Shown: piece after piece, positions 7,891 to 17,180 of the stretch
Layout of the letters: every line of letters begins with the position of its first letter
Position numbering within the stretch: position 1 is the first letter of the stretch
Source of the DNA: Actinomadura syzygii
GTDB taxonomy: Bacteria > Actinomycetota > Actinomycetes > Streptosporangiales > Streptosporangiaceae
DNA length: 64,000 nucleotides
Direction: 5' to 3'
Assembly (NCBI RefSeq): GCF_008085905.1
Contig: NZ_VSFF01000007.1
Location: 494,927 to 558,926, forward strand
Program-made: the position numbers and the translations under genes
Notes under the pieces: generated by a model
Told to the model about the DNA's origin: nothing
The model's input: only the letters and a program-made list of their open reading frames with translations
Databases searched by the model: none

Positions 7891-8757
7891 ATGGCGATTG
7901 TTCTCGGCCCCAACCGCTACGGGAAGGCGGAGACGCGGGTCGTCCGCGTCACCAGGGACGGCGGCGTCCACCACGTCAAGGACGTCAACGTCAGCATCTC
8001 CCTCTCGGGCGCGATGGACGAGGCCCATCTGAGCGGCGACAACGCGGCCGTCCTGCCGACCGACAGCCAGAAGAACACCGTGTTCGCGTTCGCGAAGAAG
8101 CACGGGATCGCGACCATCGAGGAATTCGGGCTCCTCCTCGCGCGGCATTTCGTGGACTCGCAACCGACGATCCACCACGCCCGCGTAGAGATCCACGAAT
8201 TCGCGTGGGAGCGGATCGAGGGCGGGCATTCGTTCGTCCGGAAGGGCGGGGAGACGCGGACGGCGCTGGTGCACAGCGACGGCGAGGGCGGCGCGGAGTC
8301 GGTCGTGTCGGGGCTACGGGACATGGTCGTCCTCAACACGACCGACAGCGAATTCCATGGTTTCGTCCAGGACCAGTACACGACGCTCGAACCCACCGAC
8401 GACCGGATGCTCGCGACCGCCGTGACCGCCCACTGGCGCCACCGCGGAACCACCGCCGCCTGGGACGACTCCCACCGCGCCGCCCGCGACCGCCTGCTGC
8501 GCGCGTTCGCTGAGACCTACAGCCTCTCCCTCCAGCAGACCCTTTACGCGATGGGCCGCCGTGTACTCGACGAATGCGCGGGGATCTGCGAAATACGGCT
8601 CTCGATGCCCAACAGGCACCATTTCCTGGTCGATCTGGAGCCGTTCGGCATGGACAACGACAACGAGGTCTACTTCGCGGCGGACCGACCGTACGGCCTC
8701 ATCGAGGGCACGGTGCTCACCGACGACGCGCCCGCCGACCCGTCCGCCTGGAACTGA
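7891..8757 (+). CDS. uox: Urate oxidase (cofactor-free uricase)
   Basis: 288 aa, the usual length. The catalytic diad region is visible: K12 in NRYGKAETR and T57-D58 in LPTDSQKNTV. The substrate-clamping VLNTTDSEFHGF stretch and the C-terminal PNRHHFLVDL with the active-site His are also present. It oxidises urate to 5-hydroxyisourate with O2, releasing H2O2. It sits between uraH and the xanthine dehydrogenase subunits. There is no peroxisomal-like C-terminus, as expected for a cytosolic bacterial enzyme. Confidence 0.95.
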   Translation: MAIVLGPNRYGKAETRVVRVTRDGGVHHVKDVNVSISLSGAMDEAHLSGDNAAVLPTDSQKNTVFAFAKKHGIATIEEFGLLLARHFVDSQPTIHHARVEIHEFAWERIEGGHSFVRKGGETRTALVHSDGEGGAESVVSGLRDMVVLNTTDSEFHGFVQDQYTTLEPTDDRMLATAVTAHWRHRGTTAAWDDSHRAARDRLLRAFAETYSLSLQQTLYAMGRRVLDECAGICEIRLSMPNRHHFLVDLEPFGMDNDNEVYFAADRPYGLIEGTVLTDDAPADPSAWN

Positions 8758-8764
8758 GGGGGCC

Positions 8765-9637
8765 ATGGACTTCCTACGACCCGCCACCTGGGACGACGCG
8801 CTCGCCGCCAAGGCGGAGCTGCCGGACGCGCTGCCCGTCCAGGGCGGCACCGACGTCATGGTTGAGATCAACTTCGCCGCGCGTCGTCCGGCGGCGCTGC
8901 TCGACCTGACCCGGATCGGTGCGCTCGGCGACTGGGACACGGCGGACGGCCGGTTCCGCGTCGGCGCGGGCGTCACCTACGCGCGGCTGATCAACGAGCT
9001 GGGCGCGCGGCTGCCCGGCCTCGCGCAGGCGTCCCGGACGGTCGGGTCGCCGCAGATCCGCAACCGGGGCACGGTCGGCGGCAACCTCGGCGCGGCCTCG
9101 CCCGCCGGGGACGCCCACCCGCCGCTGCTGGCCGGGGGCGCGGTGGTCGAGGCGGAGTCGGCGGCGCGCGGCGTCCGGATGATCCCGGCCGCCGAGTTCT
9201 TCACCGGCGTGAAGCGCAACGCCCTCGCGCCGGACGAGCTGATCCGCGCGTTCTGGACGGCGCCCGCGTCCGGCCCGCAGTACTTCGCCAAGATCGGCAC
9301 CCGGAACGCGATGGTGATCGCCGTGTGCTCGTTCGCGATCGCGCTGCACCCGGCGGAGCGGCGGGTCGGGACGGGCCTCGGCTCCGCCGCCCCGACCCCG
9401 CGCCGCGCGCCCGCGGCCGAGGAGTTCATCTCCGCCGAACTCGACTGGGACGGCTGCGGCCCGCTCCCCGAACCGGCCCGGCGGCGGTTCGGCGAGCTGG
9501 TCGCGGCCGCGTCCGCGCCGATCGACGACGTGCGCGGGACGGGCGCCTACCGCGCGCACGCCCTGGCCGTCCTCGCGCGCCGGACGCTCACCTGGGCCTG
9601 GAACGACCACCGGAAGGAGGCCCGCCGATGCGCGTGA
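8765..9637 (+). CDS. Xanthine dehydrogenase FAD-binding subunit
   Basis: 290 aa of the CO dehydrogenase/xanthine dehydrogenase medium subunit. The two FAD pyrophosphate motifs are QGGTDVMVE (~32-40) and TVGGNLGAASPAGD (~101-114), with the RNRGTVGG turn between. It transfers electrons from the 2Fe-2S subunit to NAD+. Its last 10 bp overlap the start of the iron-sulphur gene, whose RBS GGAGG lies inside this coding end. Equivalent to PucC/XdhB. Confidence 0.93.
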   Translation: MDFLRPATWDDALAAKAELPDALPVQGGTDVMVEINFAARRPAALLDLTRIGALGDWDTADGRFRVGAGVTYARLINELGARLPGLAQASRTVGSPQIRNRGTVGGNLGAASPAGDAHPPLLAGGAVVEAESAARGVRMIPAAEFFTGVKRNALAPDELIRAFWTAPASGPQYFAKIGTRNAMVIAVCSFAIALHPAERRVGTGLGSAAPTPRRAPAAEEFISAELDWDGCGPLPEPARRRFGELVAAASAPIDDVRGTGAYRAHALAVLARRTLTWAWNDHRKEARRCA

Positions 9638-10110
9638 ACCTCACCGTCAACGGCGCCGCCCAAGCCGTGGACGACGTGTGGGAGGGCGAGAGCCTGCTCT
9701 ACACGCTCCGCGAGCGGATGGGCCTGCCGGGCTCGAAGAACGCTTGTGAGCAGGGCGAATGCGGCTCCTGCACGGTCTACCTGGACGGCGTCCCGGTCTG
9801 CGCGTGCCTGGTCGCGGCCGGGCAGGCGGAGGGCCGCGAGGTCCGCACCGTCGAGGGCCTGGCCGAGGGGGCGCCCGGCGACGAGCGGCTCGACCCCGTC
9901 CAGGAGGCGTTCGCGGAGGCGGGGGCCGTGCAGTGCGGGTTCTGCACGCCGGGGCTGATCGTCCAGTCGCACGACCTGCTCGAACGCAACCCCGCGCCGA
10001 CCGACGCGGAGATCCGCGAGGCGCTCGCGGGCAACCTGTGCCGCTGCACCGGCTACGAGAAGATCCTCGACGCGGTCCGCCTGGCCGCAGAGCGGAAGGC
10101 GACCCGATGA
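9628..10110 (+). CDS. Xanthine dehydrogenase 2Fe-2S subunit
   Basis: 160 aa. The plant-ferredoxin-type cluster ligands are C40, C45, C48 and one of C58/C60. A second, alpha-helical cluster domain has CGFC and CRC. The LYTLRERMGLPGSKNACEQGECGSC context is diagnostic of molybdenum hydroxylases. Electrons pass from the molybdopterin site through these clusters to FAD. A 13-bp inverted repeat begins inside its last codons (10098). Confidence 0.95.
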   Translation: MRVNLTVNGAAQAVDDVWEGESLLYTLRERMGLPGSKNACEQGECGSCTVYLDGVPVCACLVAAGQAEGREVRTVEGLAEGAPGDERLDPVQEAFAEAGAVQCGFCTPGLIVQSHDLLERNPAPTDAEIREALAGNLCRCTGYEKILDAVRLAAERKATR

Positions 10111-10165
10111 CCGCAGCGAAGCGAGGATCATCGGGTCGCCCGCGGGGGTCGGGGGGTCGTCCCCC
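10098..10165. repeat. Two consecutive hairpins at the FeS-subunit/deaminase junction
   Basis: A perfect 13-bp inverted repeat (GGCGACCCGATGA at 10098-10110 and its complement at 10128-10140) spans the stop codon with a 17-nt loop. Immediately after it comes a G6/C5 hairpin with loop TCGT (10151-10165). It sits mid-operon, so it may attenuate or stabilise the transcript, or be a small mobile repeat insertion. No T tract follows, so it is not a classic terminator. Confidence 0.6.
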
Positions 10166-10181
10166 AGAAAGGCAGGGCCCG

Positions 10182-11525
10182 GTGATCATTGAGAACGCGC
10201 ACGTGGTCACTGTCTCCGGGGACGAGTACCCGGATGGCCACATCGTCATCGAGGGCGATCGCATCACGGCCGTCGGTTCCGGCAAGGCGCCCGTCCAGGA
10301 CGGGGAGCGCATCGACGGCGCCGGATGCCTCGCCACACCCGGGCTCGTCAACACGCACCACCACCTCTACCAGTGGGCGAGCCAGGGCATGGCCGTCGAC
10401 AGCACCCTCTTCGACTGGCTGACCACGCTTTACAAGCCGTGGTCGAAGATGGACGCCGAGGTCGTCGCGGGCGCGGCGACGGCGGGCCTCGGGTGGCTCG
10501 CCAAGTCGGGGTGCACGACGTCCGCCGACCACCACTACCTGTTCCCGAAGGGGCGCGGCGACCTGTTCGCGGCCGGGATCGAGGCGGCGCGGGAGGTCGG
10601 CGTCCGGTTCCACCCGTGCCGGGGGTCGATGGACCGGGGCGAGTCGCAGGGTGGCCTCCCCCCAGACGAGGTCGTGGAGGACCTCGACACGGTCCTCGCC
10701 GAGACGGAGGCGGCGATCGACCGCTACCACGACCCGTCGCCCGGCTCGATGCTGCGCGTCGGCGTCGCGCCGTGCTCGCCGTTCTCCGTCACGCGCGAGC
10801 TGATGGTCGAGTCCGCGCGGCTGGCGCGCGCCAAGGGCGTCCGGCTGCACACCCACCTCGCCGAGACGCTCGACGAGGAGGAGCACACGACGGAGCAGTT
10901 CGGCATGACCCCGGCCGAGTACATGGACTCGATCGGCTGGCTCGGCCCGGACGTGTGGCTCGCGCACTGCGTCCACCTGCGCGACACCGACGTCAAACGG
11001 CTCGCCGAGACCGGCACCGGCACGGCGCACTGCCCGAGCTCCAACGCCCGCCTCGGCGCCGGGATCGCCCGCGTCGCGGACCTGCTGAAGGAGGGCGCGA
11101 CGGTCGGGCTCGGCGTGGACGGCCCGGCGTCGGCGGAGTTCGTCCCGCTCGCCGGGGAGCTGCGGCAGGCGATCTACCTGCAGCGAGCCCGGTACGGGCC
11201 GACCGCGCTGACCGCCCGGCAGGCGCTGGAGATGGCGACGCTCGGCGGCGCCCGCTGCCTCGGCCGGGACGCCGACCTCGGCACCCTCGAACCCGGCAAG
11301 CTCGCCGACGTCGCGCTCTGGCGCGTGGACGGCTTCCGCGCCGCCGTCGACGACCCCGTCGTCGCGTTCGCGTTCGGCCCGACGCCGCCGCTCGCCCGCC
11401 TCCTCGTCGGCGGCCGGACGGTCGTGGACGCCGACACGCTCGTCACCGTCCCGCAGGACGAGGCCGGGCGGCGCGGCGCCGACGCCCACCGCCGCCTCAT
11501 GCGGCTGGCCGAGGAGGTGCTCTGA
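10182..11525 (+). CDS. 8-oxoguanine/guanine deaminase-type amidohydrolase
   Basis: 447 aa metal-dependent amidohydrolase (ATZ/TRZ branch). The N-terminal metal motif VNTHHHLYQWASQGM, the THLAET His, the HCVHL His and the VDGPAS Asp are all present. The YQW/SQGM context is that of 8-oxoguanine deaminases (yielding urate directly) rather than classical guanine deaminase. Start chosen at GTG 10182 after AAAGGCAGGG; an ATG at 10107 overlaps the previous stop and would add a 25-residue Arg/Gly-rich tail encoded by the hairpins. It feeds the purine pathway at urate or xanthine. Confidence 0.85.
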   Translation: MIIENAHVVTVSGDEYPDGHIVIEGDRITAVGSGKAPVQDGERIDGAGCLATPGLVNTHHHLYQWASQGMAVDSTLFDWLTTLYKPWSKMDAEVVAGAATAGLGWLAKSGCTTSADHHYLFPKGRGDLFAAGIEAAREVGVRFHPCRGSMDRGESQGGLPPDEVVEDLDTVLAETEAAIDRYHDPSPGSMLRVGVAPCSPFSVTRELMVESARLARAKGVRLHTHLAETLDEEEHTTEQFGMTPAEYMDSIGWLGPDVWLAHCVHLRDTDVKRLAETGTGTAHCPSSNARLGAGIARVADLLKEGATVGLGVDGPASAEFVPLAGELRQAIYLQRARYGPTALTARQALEMATLGGARCLGRDADLGTLEPGKLADVALWRVDGFRAAVDDPVVAFAFGPTPPLARLLVGGRTVVDADTLVTVPQDEAGRRGADAHRRLMRLAEEVL

Positions 11526-11526
11526 C

Positions 11527-13836
11527 ATGGCGTCGCCGGTGCGGACCCCCGGTCACGTCGCCGCGCCGGGCATCGGCGGGGTCGGGGAGAGCCCGCTCCG
11601 CCCGGACGGCACGCTCAAGGTCGCCGGGGAGTTCGCCTACGCCTCCGACCTGTGGATGGACGGCATGCTGTGGGGCGCGACGCTCCGCAGCCCGCACGCC
11701 CGCGCGCTGATCCGGTCGGTCGACATCGGCCCGGCGCTGGCCGTGCCCGGCGTCCGCGCGGTGCTGACGCACGAGGACGTCCCCGGCCGCGCGATGTTCG
11801 GCATCGACGGGACCGAGGACCAGCCCGTCCTGGCGATCGACCAGGTCAGATACCAGGGCGAGCCGGTCGCGATCGTCGCCGCCGACGATCCGGAGACCGC
11901 GCGGTACGCACTGGAGAAGATCGTCGTCGGCTACGAGGCGCTTGAGCCGGTCACCGATGCGCGCGCCGTGGTCGCCGACCCGGAGGGGCTGAAGGTCCAG
12001 CGGCTGGGCGGCATCACCCGGTACCAGCCCGTCCGGGTCGGGGACGTGGACGCGGCGAGAGCCGAAGCGGCGGTCGTCGTGTCGGGCGAGTACGAGGTCG
12101 GCATCCAGGACCAGGCGTTCCTCGGGCCGGAGGCCGGGCTGGCCGTCCCGTCCGAGGACGGCGGCGTCGACCTGTACGTCTCGACGCAGTGGATCCACAA
12201 CGACCTCAAGCAGATCGCGCCCTGCCTCGGGCTCTCCGCCGACCAGATCCACATGACCTTGGCGGGTGTGGGCGGCGCGTTCGGCGGACGCGAAGACCTG
12301 TCGATGCAGATCCACGCCGGGATGCTCGCGCTGCACACCGGGCGTCCGGTGAAGATGTCGTACAACCGGTACGAGTCGTTCTTCGGGCACGTCCACCGGC
12401 ATCCCGCGCAGATGCGGTACGAGTACGGCGCCGACGCCGACGGGCGCCTCCTCTACGCCGACGTCGAAATCGTGCTGGACGGCGGTGCGTACACATCGTC
12501 CACGAAGAACGTCGTCGGAAACGCGGCCTCGCTCGGGGTCGGGCCGTACGAGATTCCGAATATTCGCATCGACGCCTACGGTGTGTACACCAACAACCCG
12601 CCGTGCGGTGCGATGCGCGGGTTCGGGGCCGTCCAGGCGTGCTTCGCCTACGAGTCGATGATGGACAAGCTCGGCGCCGCCTGCGGGCTCGGACCGCTGG
12701 AGATCCGCCGCCGCAACGCCGTGTCGCAGGGGTCGCGGCTCGCGACCGGGCAGGTCGTCGAGTCGCCCGCACCGCTCGCCGCGATGCTGGCCCGGCTGGC
12801 GGCGGTCCCGGAGCCGCCGCCGCTCGACCCGTCCGACCTGCGGAACCTGCCGGGCGGGGTGTCGCAGGCGACGCACGGCGAGGGCGTCGCGCGGGGCGTC
12901 GGATACGGCGTCGGGCTCAAGAACATCTGCTTCTCCGAGGGGTTCGACGACTACTCGACGGCGCGCGTCCGGCTGGAGGTCATCGGCGGGGAGGCGACCG
13001 CGCTCGTGCACACCGCCGCCGCCGAGGTCGGGCAGGGGCTCGTCACGATCCAGGCGCAGGTCGCGCGGACGGAGCTCGGCGTCCAGAAGGTCACCATCGC
13101 GCCCGCCGACAACCAGGTCGGCGACGCCGGGTCGTCCAGCGCGTCCCGCCAGTCGTACATGTCGGGCGGCGCGGTCAAGGCGGCCTGCGAGGCGGTCCGC
13201 GCGGAGCTGCTCGCCCTCGCCGCGCGCCGCCTGGGCCGCGCCGACCTGAGCGTCGCCGGCGGGAAGGTCGTGTCGCGGGCGGACGGCGCGCTCGGCACGA
13301 TCGAGGACGTCCTCGGAGACGCCGTCATCGAGGAGACCCGCGAGTACCGGCACCGGCCGACCGTGCCGATGGACCCGGTCACCGGGCAGGGGCGCAGCCA
13401 CGTGCAGCTCGCGCTGTGCGTCCACCGCGCGGTCGTCGACGTCGACGTGGACCTCGGGCTGGTCAAGGTCGTCGAGCTGGCCGCCGTCCAGGACGTCGGC
13501 AAGATCATCAACCGGACCGGGGTGGAGGGGCAGATCCACGGCGGTTCCGCGCAGGGCCTCGGCCTCGCCGTGATGGAGGAGATCGTGGTGGCGGACGGGC
13601 TCGTCCGCAACCCGTCCTTCACCGACTACCTCATTCCCACCATCCTGGACATGCCGCCGATGCGGCTCGACATCCTGGAGATCCCCGACCCGAACGCGCC
13701 GTACGGGCTGCGCGGCGCGGGGGAGCCGCCGACGCTGTCCTCCACGCCCGCGATCGTCGCCGCGATCCGGGACGCGACCGGGCGGGCGCTGAACCGGGTC
13801 CCGGTCCGTCCCGAGCACATCGTGCACGGGGCTTGA
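11527..13836 (+). CDS. Xanthine dehydrogenase molybdopterin-binding subunit
   Basis: 769 aa large subunit. Molybdopterin-contact segments include GVGGAFGGRED (~253-263), the Arg loop CGAMRGFGAVQACF (~360s) and the C-terminal LRGAGEPPTLSSTPAI, whose Glu is the catalytic base. The GQG-type loop AAEVGQGLVTIQAQVA is also intact. It hydroxylates hypoxanthine and xanthine to urate. With the FAD and FeS subunits encoded before the deaminase it completes a three-subunit enzyme. ATG starts 1 bp after the deaminase stop. Confidence 0.95.
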   Translation: MASPVRTPGHVAAPGIGGVGESPLRPDGTLKVAGEFAYASDLWMDGMLWGATLRSPHARALIRSVDIGPALAVPGVRAVLTHEDVPGRAMFGIDGTEDQPVLAIDQVRYQGEPVAIVAADDPETARYALEKIVVGYEALEPVTDARAVVADPEGLKVQRLGGITRYQPVRVGDVDAARAEAAVVVSGEYEVGIQDQAFLGPEAGLAVPSEDGGVDLYVSTQWIHNDLKQIAPCLGLSADQIHMTLAGVGGAFGGREDLSMQIHAGMLALHTGRPVKMSYNRYESFFGHVHRHPAQMRYEYGADADGRLLYADVEIVLDGGAYTSSTKNVVGNAASLGVGPYEIPNIRIDAYGVYTNNPPCGAMRGFGAVQACFAYESMMDKLGAACGLGPLEIRRRNAVSQGSRLATGQVVESPAPLAAMLARLAAVPEPPPLDPSDLRNLPGGVSQATHGEGVARGVGYGVGLKNICFSEGFDDYSTARVRLEVIGGEATALVHTAAAEVGQGLVTIQAQVARTELGVQKVTIAPADNQVGDAGSSSASRQSYMSGGAVKAACEAVRAELLALAARRLGRADLSVAGGKVVSRADGALGTIEDVLGDAVIEETREYRHRPTVPMDPVTGQGRSHVQLALCVHRAVVDVDVDLGLVKVVELAAVQDVGKIINRTGVEGQIHGGSAQGLGLAVMEEIVVADGLVRNPSFTDYLIPTILDMPPMRLDILEIPDPNAPYGLRGAGEPPTLSSTPAIVAAIRDATGRALNRVPVRPEHIVHGA

Positions 13837-13837
13837 C

Positions 13838-15139
13838 GTGGACGATCTCGTGATCCGGTCGCGGCGGGCCGTGCTGCCGGACGGTGAACGTCCCGCCGCC
13901 GTCTCCGTCGCGGACGGACGGATCACCGCCGTCTCGCCGTTCGACGCGGCCCCACCCGCCGCTGCCATTGTCGATCTCGGCGATGCGGCGCTGCTGCCCG
14001 GCCTGGTCGACACGCACGTCCACATCAACGAGCCCGGCCGCACCGAATGGGAGGGGTTCGCGACAGCGACGCGCGCCGCCGCGTCCGGAGGCGTCACGAC
14101 GCTGATCGACATGCCGCTCAACGCGCTGCCGCCCACCGTCGACCCGCCCGCGCTCGCCGCCAAGCGCTCTGCGGCCGAAGGGGTCTGCGCGGTGGACGTC
14201 GGGTTCTGGGGCGGGGCCGTCCCCGGGAACCTCGCCTCGCTTCGTCCGCTGCACGAGCTGGGCGTCTTCGGGTTCAAGTGCTTCACGTCCGACTCCGGCG
14301 TGCCGGAATTCCCGCCGCTCGACGCCGCCGGGATGCGCGCCGCGTTCCGGGAGATCGCCTCGTTCGGCGGGCTCGTCATCGTCCACACCGAGGACCCGGG
14401 GTCGCTGTCGGCGCCGTCCGGCGGCCGGTACGCGGACTTCCTGGCGTCGCGTCCGCCGTCAGCCGAGCGGGCCGCCGTCGAACAGGTCGTGCGGCTGGCG
14501 GAGGAGACCGGAGTACGTGCGCACATCCTGCACCTGTCGGCCGCCGACTGCCTGGACGTCCTGGCGAAAGCCCAGGCGGACGGCCTTCCCGTCACCGCCG
14601 AGACCTGCCCCCACTACCTGACCCTCTCCGCCGACGATGCCACCGGGACGGCCTTCAAGTGCTGCCCGCCCATCCGCGACGCCGCCAACCGCGAACGCCT
14701 TTGGGACGGCCTCGCGTCCGGCGTCATCTCCTGCGTCGTCACCGACCACTCGCCCTGCGCGCCCGACCTGAAGCGCGGCGACTTCGCCACCGCGTGGGGA
14801 GGGATCTCGTCGCTTCAACTTGGCCTGCCCGCCGTCTGGACGGCGGCCCGAGAACGCGGCCACGGCCTCGCCGCCGTCGTCCGCTGGATGGCCGAGGGCC
14901 CCGCCGCGCTGGCCGCCGTCCCCGGCAAGGGCGCGACCGTCCCCGGCAACGACGCCGACTTTGTCGCGTTCGCCGCCGACGAGACGTTCACCGTCGACCC
15001 GGCCGCGCTCAGCCACCGCCATCCCGTAACCCCCTACGCGGGACGGACGCTGACCGGCGTCGTCCAGGCCACGTGGCTGCGCGGACGCCGCACTGGCGGC
15101 CCGCCCGCCGGACGCCTCCTCACCGCGGAGCCCCGATGA
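13838..15139 (+). CDS. allB: Allantoinase
   Basis: 433 aa cyclic amidohydrolase. Binuclear metal ligands: H60 and H62 (DTHVHINEPGRTEWEGF), the carboxylated Lys at ~147 (FGFKCFTSDSG), a His in HILHLSAADCL and Asp in VTDHSPC. EPGRTEWEGF is specific to allantoinase rather than dihydroorotase or hydantoinase. It opens allantoin to allantoate. GTG start lies 1 bp after the xanthine dehydrogenase stop, and its TGA overlaps the allantoicase ATG. Confidence 0.95.
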   Translation: MDDLVIRSRRAVLPDGERPAAVSVADGRITAVSPFDAAPPAAAIVDLGDAALLPGLVDTHVHINEPGRTEWEGFATATRAAASGGVTTLIDMPLNALPPTVDPPALAAKRSAAEGVCAVDVGFWGGAVPGNLASLRPLHELGVFGFKCFTSDSGVPEFPPLDAAGMRAAFREIASFGGLVIVHTEDPGSLSAPSGGRYADFLASRPPSAERAAVEQVVRLAEETGVRAHILHLSAADCLDVLAKAQADGLPVTAETCPHYLTLSADDATGTAFKCCPPIRDAANRERLWDGLASGVISCVVTDHSPCAPDLKRGDFATAWGGISSLQLGLPAVWTAARERGHGLAAVVRWMAEGPAALAAVPGKGATVPGNDADFVAFAADETFTVDPAALSHRHPVTPYAGRTLTGVVQATWLRGRRTGGPPAGRLLTAEPR

Positions 15140-16152
15140 CCGACTTCACCGCCCTGCCCGACCTCGCCGTCCGGACCCTCGGCGGCTCGGTCGCCGCCGC
15201 CAGCGACGAGTCGTTCGCCGAGAAGGAGAACCTTCTCAACCCGTGGGCGCCCGCCTTCACCCCGGCGACGTTCGGGCCGAAGGGCCAGGTCTACGACGGC
15301 TGGGAGACCGCGCGCCGCCGGGGGCCGGGGCACGACTGGGCGCTCGTCCGGCTCGGCCTGCCGGGCGTCGTCCGCGGCGTCGTGATCGACACCGCCTGGT
15401 TCAAGGGCAACTACCCGCCGCACGCCTCGGTGGACGCCTGCTTCGTGGACGGGCCGTCCGCCGACCTGTCCGGCGCCCGCTGGGTGGAGATCGTCCCGAA
15501 GAGCCCCCTGGACGGCGACACCGCGCACACCTTCCCGATCAGCGTGGAGCGGCTGTTCACGCACGTCCGGCTGAACATCCACCCGGACGGCGGCGTCGCG
15601 CGGCTCCGCGTCCACGGCGACGTCGTCCCCGACCCGCGCCTCCTCACCGGCCTCACTGTCGACCTCGCCGCCCTGGAGAACGGCGCCCGCGTCGTCGCCT
15701 GCTCGGACATGTTCTACTCCGCGCCCGACAACATGCTGTTCCCCGGCCTCGCCCGCGACCAGTCCGAGGGCTGGGAGACGGCCCGCCGCCGCGACGGCGG
15801 CAACGACTGGGCGGTGATCCGCCTCGCCGCCCCCGGCACGATCCGCCTCGCCGAACTCGACACCACGAACCTCAAGCACAACGCCCCGGCCGAGGCCGCC
15901 CTGCACGGCCTGGACGCTCGCACGTCCTCGGTGGACGACCCGTCCGCGTGGCGACCGCTGCTCCCGCGCACGGCCCTCGTCCCCGACGCCCGGCACCGCT
16001 TCCGCCTCTCGACGCCCGAGGTAACCCACGTCCGCCTGGACATCCACCCGGACGGCGGCCTGGCCCGCCTCCGCCTCCACGGCCACCTGACCCCCGCCGC
16101 CGAAGAGACCCTCGCCACCCGCTGGCGCACTCTCACCAAACATACGTATTAA
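15136..16152 (+). CDS. alc: Allantoicase
   Basis: 338 aa made of two homologous jelly-roll repeats, each with the same signature: DGWETARRR..G.DWALVRLG near 52-75 and EGWETARRRDGGNDWAVIRL near 210-230, and each ending in VRL(N/D)IHPDGG(V/L)ARLR. It hydrolyses allantoate to ureidoglycolate and urea. Start ATG overlaps the allB stop (ATGA). It is the last gene of the purine operon; no ureidoglycolate lyase or urease is in the window, so later steps must be elsewhere. Confidence 0.95.
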   Translation: MTDFTALPDLAVRTLGGSVAAASDESFAEKENLLNPWAPAFTPATFGPKGQVYDGWETARRRGPGHDWALVRLGLPGVVRGVVIDTAWFKGNYPPHASVDACFVDGPSADLSGARWVEIVPKSPLDGDTAHTFPISVERLFTHVRLNIHPDGGVARLRVHGDVVPDPRLLTGLTVDLAALENGARVVACSDMFYSAPDNMLFPGLARDQSEGWETARRRDGGNDWAVIRLAAPGTIRLAELDTTNLKHNAPAEAALHGLDARTSSVDDPSAWRPLLPRTALVPDARHRFRLSTPEVTHVRLDIHPDGGLARLRLHGHLTPAAEETLATRWRTLTKHTY

Positions 16153-16231
16153 CAAAGAGTGACCATCATCACACGGAGAGTCATTGGATAGTGACGGTAT
16201 CTAACAGTGACGGCAAAGTAACGTTCCGTGC

Positions 16232-17119
16232 ATGGTCACCGTCGCACACGAAGGACCAATCCAGATCATCCGTGACAACCCGGAGGTCATCGCCCAGATC
16301 TTGCACACCGCGTTCGACATCCGGATCCCCGACGACCTCATCATCAAGACCACCTCGGAGGAGTTCACCCAGATAGCCCCCGCCGCCTATCGCGCCGACA
16401 ACGTGGTGGAGATGTACAGGGCCGACTCGTCGAACCCGACCGTCGCCGTCGTCGCCGAGACCCAACGAAGAAAGGACCCGCGCAAACGCGGCTCCTGGCC
16501 CGTCTACCTCACCACCCAGAGGGCCAGAACCCAGTGCCCGTGCTACCTGGTGGTCTTCTGCCACCGCCGCTCGGTGGCCGAGTGGGCGCGGAAACCGATC
16601 GAGATCGGCCACCCGGGCTTCACCCTGACCCCCCTCGTCATCGGCCCGGGTATGGGACCTCTCGTCACCACCCCCGACCAGGCCACCCAGATGCCCGAAC
16701 TGGCCGTCCTGTCGAGGCTGCTCGACGTCACGCCCGCCACGAAGGAGGAGCTGGAGATCACCTACGCGGCCCTCGCCACCATCGAGAGCGCGGGCCACGA
16801 ACACGCTCACTTGTACACTGACCTTGTCCTCGAAGCGCTGCCGACGGCGGCGCGCCACATCCTGGAGGAGTTCGTGGCCACGGGAATCGCCGACTACGAG
16901 TTCAAAAGCGACTTCGCCCGCCGCAACCAGGCCATCGGCCGGGCCGAGGGAAAGACGGAGGGTGAGGCCAAGGGGCTGCTGATCGTGCTGGAGTCGCGCG
17001 GGATCGAAGTGTCCGACGAGGCGCGCGAGCGGATCCTGGGCTGCACGGAGGAGCAGCAGGTCACCGCGTGGCTCGCTCGCGCCGCCACGGTGGAGTCCGT
17101 CGACGAGCTGTTCGACTGA
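16232..17119 (+). CDS. Rpn-like PD-(D/E)XK nuclease/putative transposase family protein
   Basis: 295 aa of an actinomycete family related to Rpn recombination-promoting nucleases. The core has a metal-site-like pattern: D56 in YRADNVVEMY, then a strand with E76 and Q78 (VAVVAETQRRKD), followed by SWPVYLTTQRAR. The C-terminus is charged and helical (IGRAEGKTEGEAKGLL), as in Rpn proteins. Wobble bias is somewhat relaxed compared with the purine genes, and there is no clear RBS at ATG 16232. The upstream gap holds a direct repeat AGTGACGG about 17 bp apart. It is not part of the purine operon; biological role unknown. Confidence 0.65.
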   Translation: MVTVAHEGPIQIIRDNPEVIAQILHTAFDIRIPDDLIIKTTSEEFTQIAPAAYRADNVVEMYRADSSNPTVAVVAETQRRKDPRKRGSWPVYLTTQRARTQCPCYLVVFCHRRSVAEWARKPIEIGHPGFTLTPLVIGPGMGPLVTTPDQATQMPELAVLSRLLDVTPATKEELEITYAALATIESAGHEHAHLYTDLVLEALPTAARHILEEFVATGIADYEFKSDFARRNQAIGRAEGKTEGEAKGLLIVLESRGIEVSDEARERILGCTEEQQVTAWLARAATVESVDELFD

Positions 17120-17138
17120 GCGTCAGCGCAGGTACGTG

Positions 17139-17175
17139 AACGCGCCCCCGGCCGTTGGGTCGGGGGCGCGTTTTT
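17139..17175 (+). terminator. Rho-independent terminator after the Rpn-like gene
   Basis: Perfect 10-bp stem CGCGCCCCCG (17141-17150)/CGGGGGCGCG (17161-17170), loop of 10 nt and a TTTTT run at 17171-17175. It ends the plus-strand gene and also lies just beyond the convergent DUF397 gene. Confidence 0.92.
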
Positions 17176-17180
17176 GGCGG

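Noticed and set aside
11497..14595. Very long open frame on the minus strand opposite xanthine dehydrogenase and allantoinase
   Set aside because: Antisense of strongly conserved genes; composition is Arg/Pro/Gly-rich with no domain, as expected of a GC-rich shadow frame.
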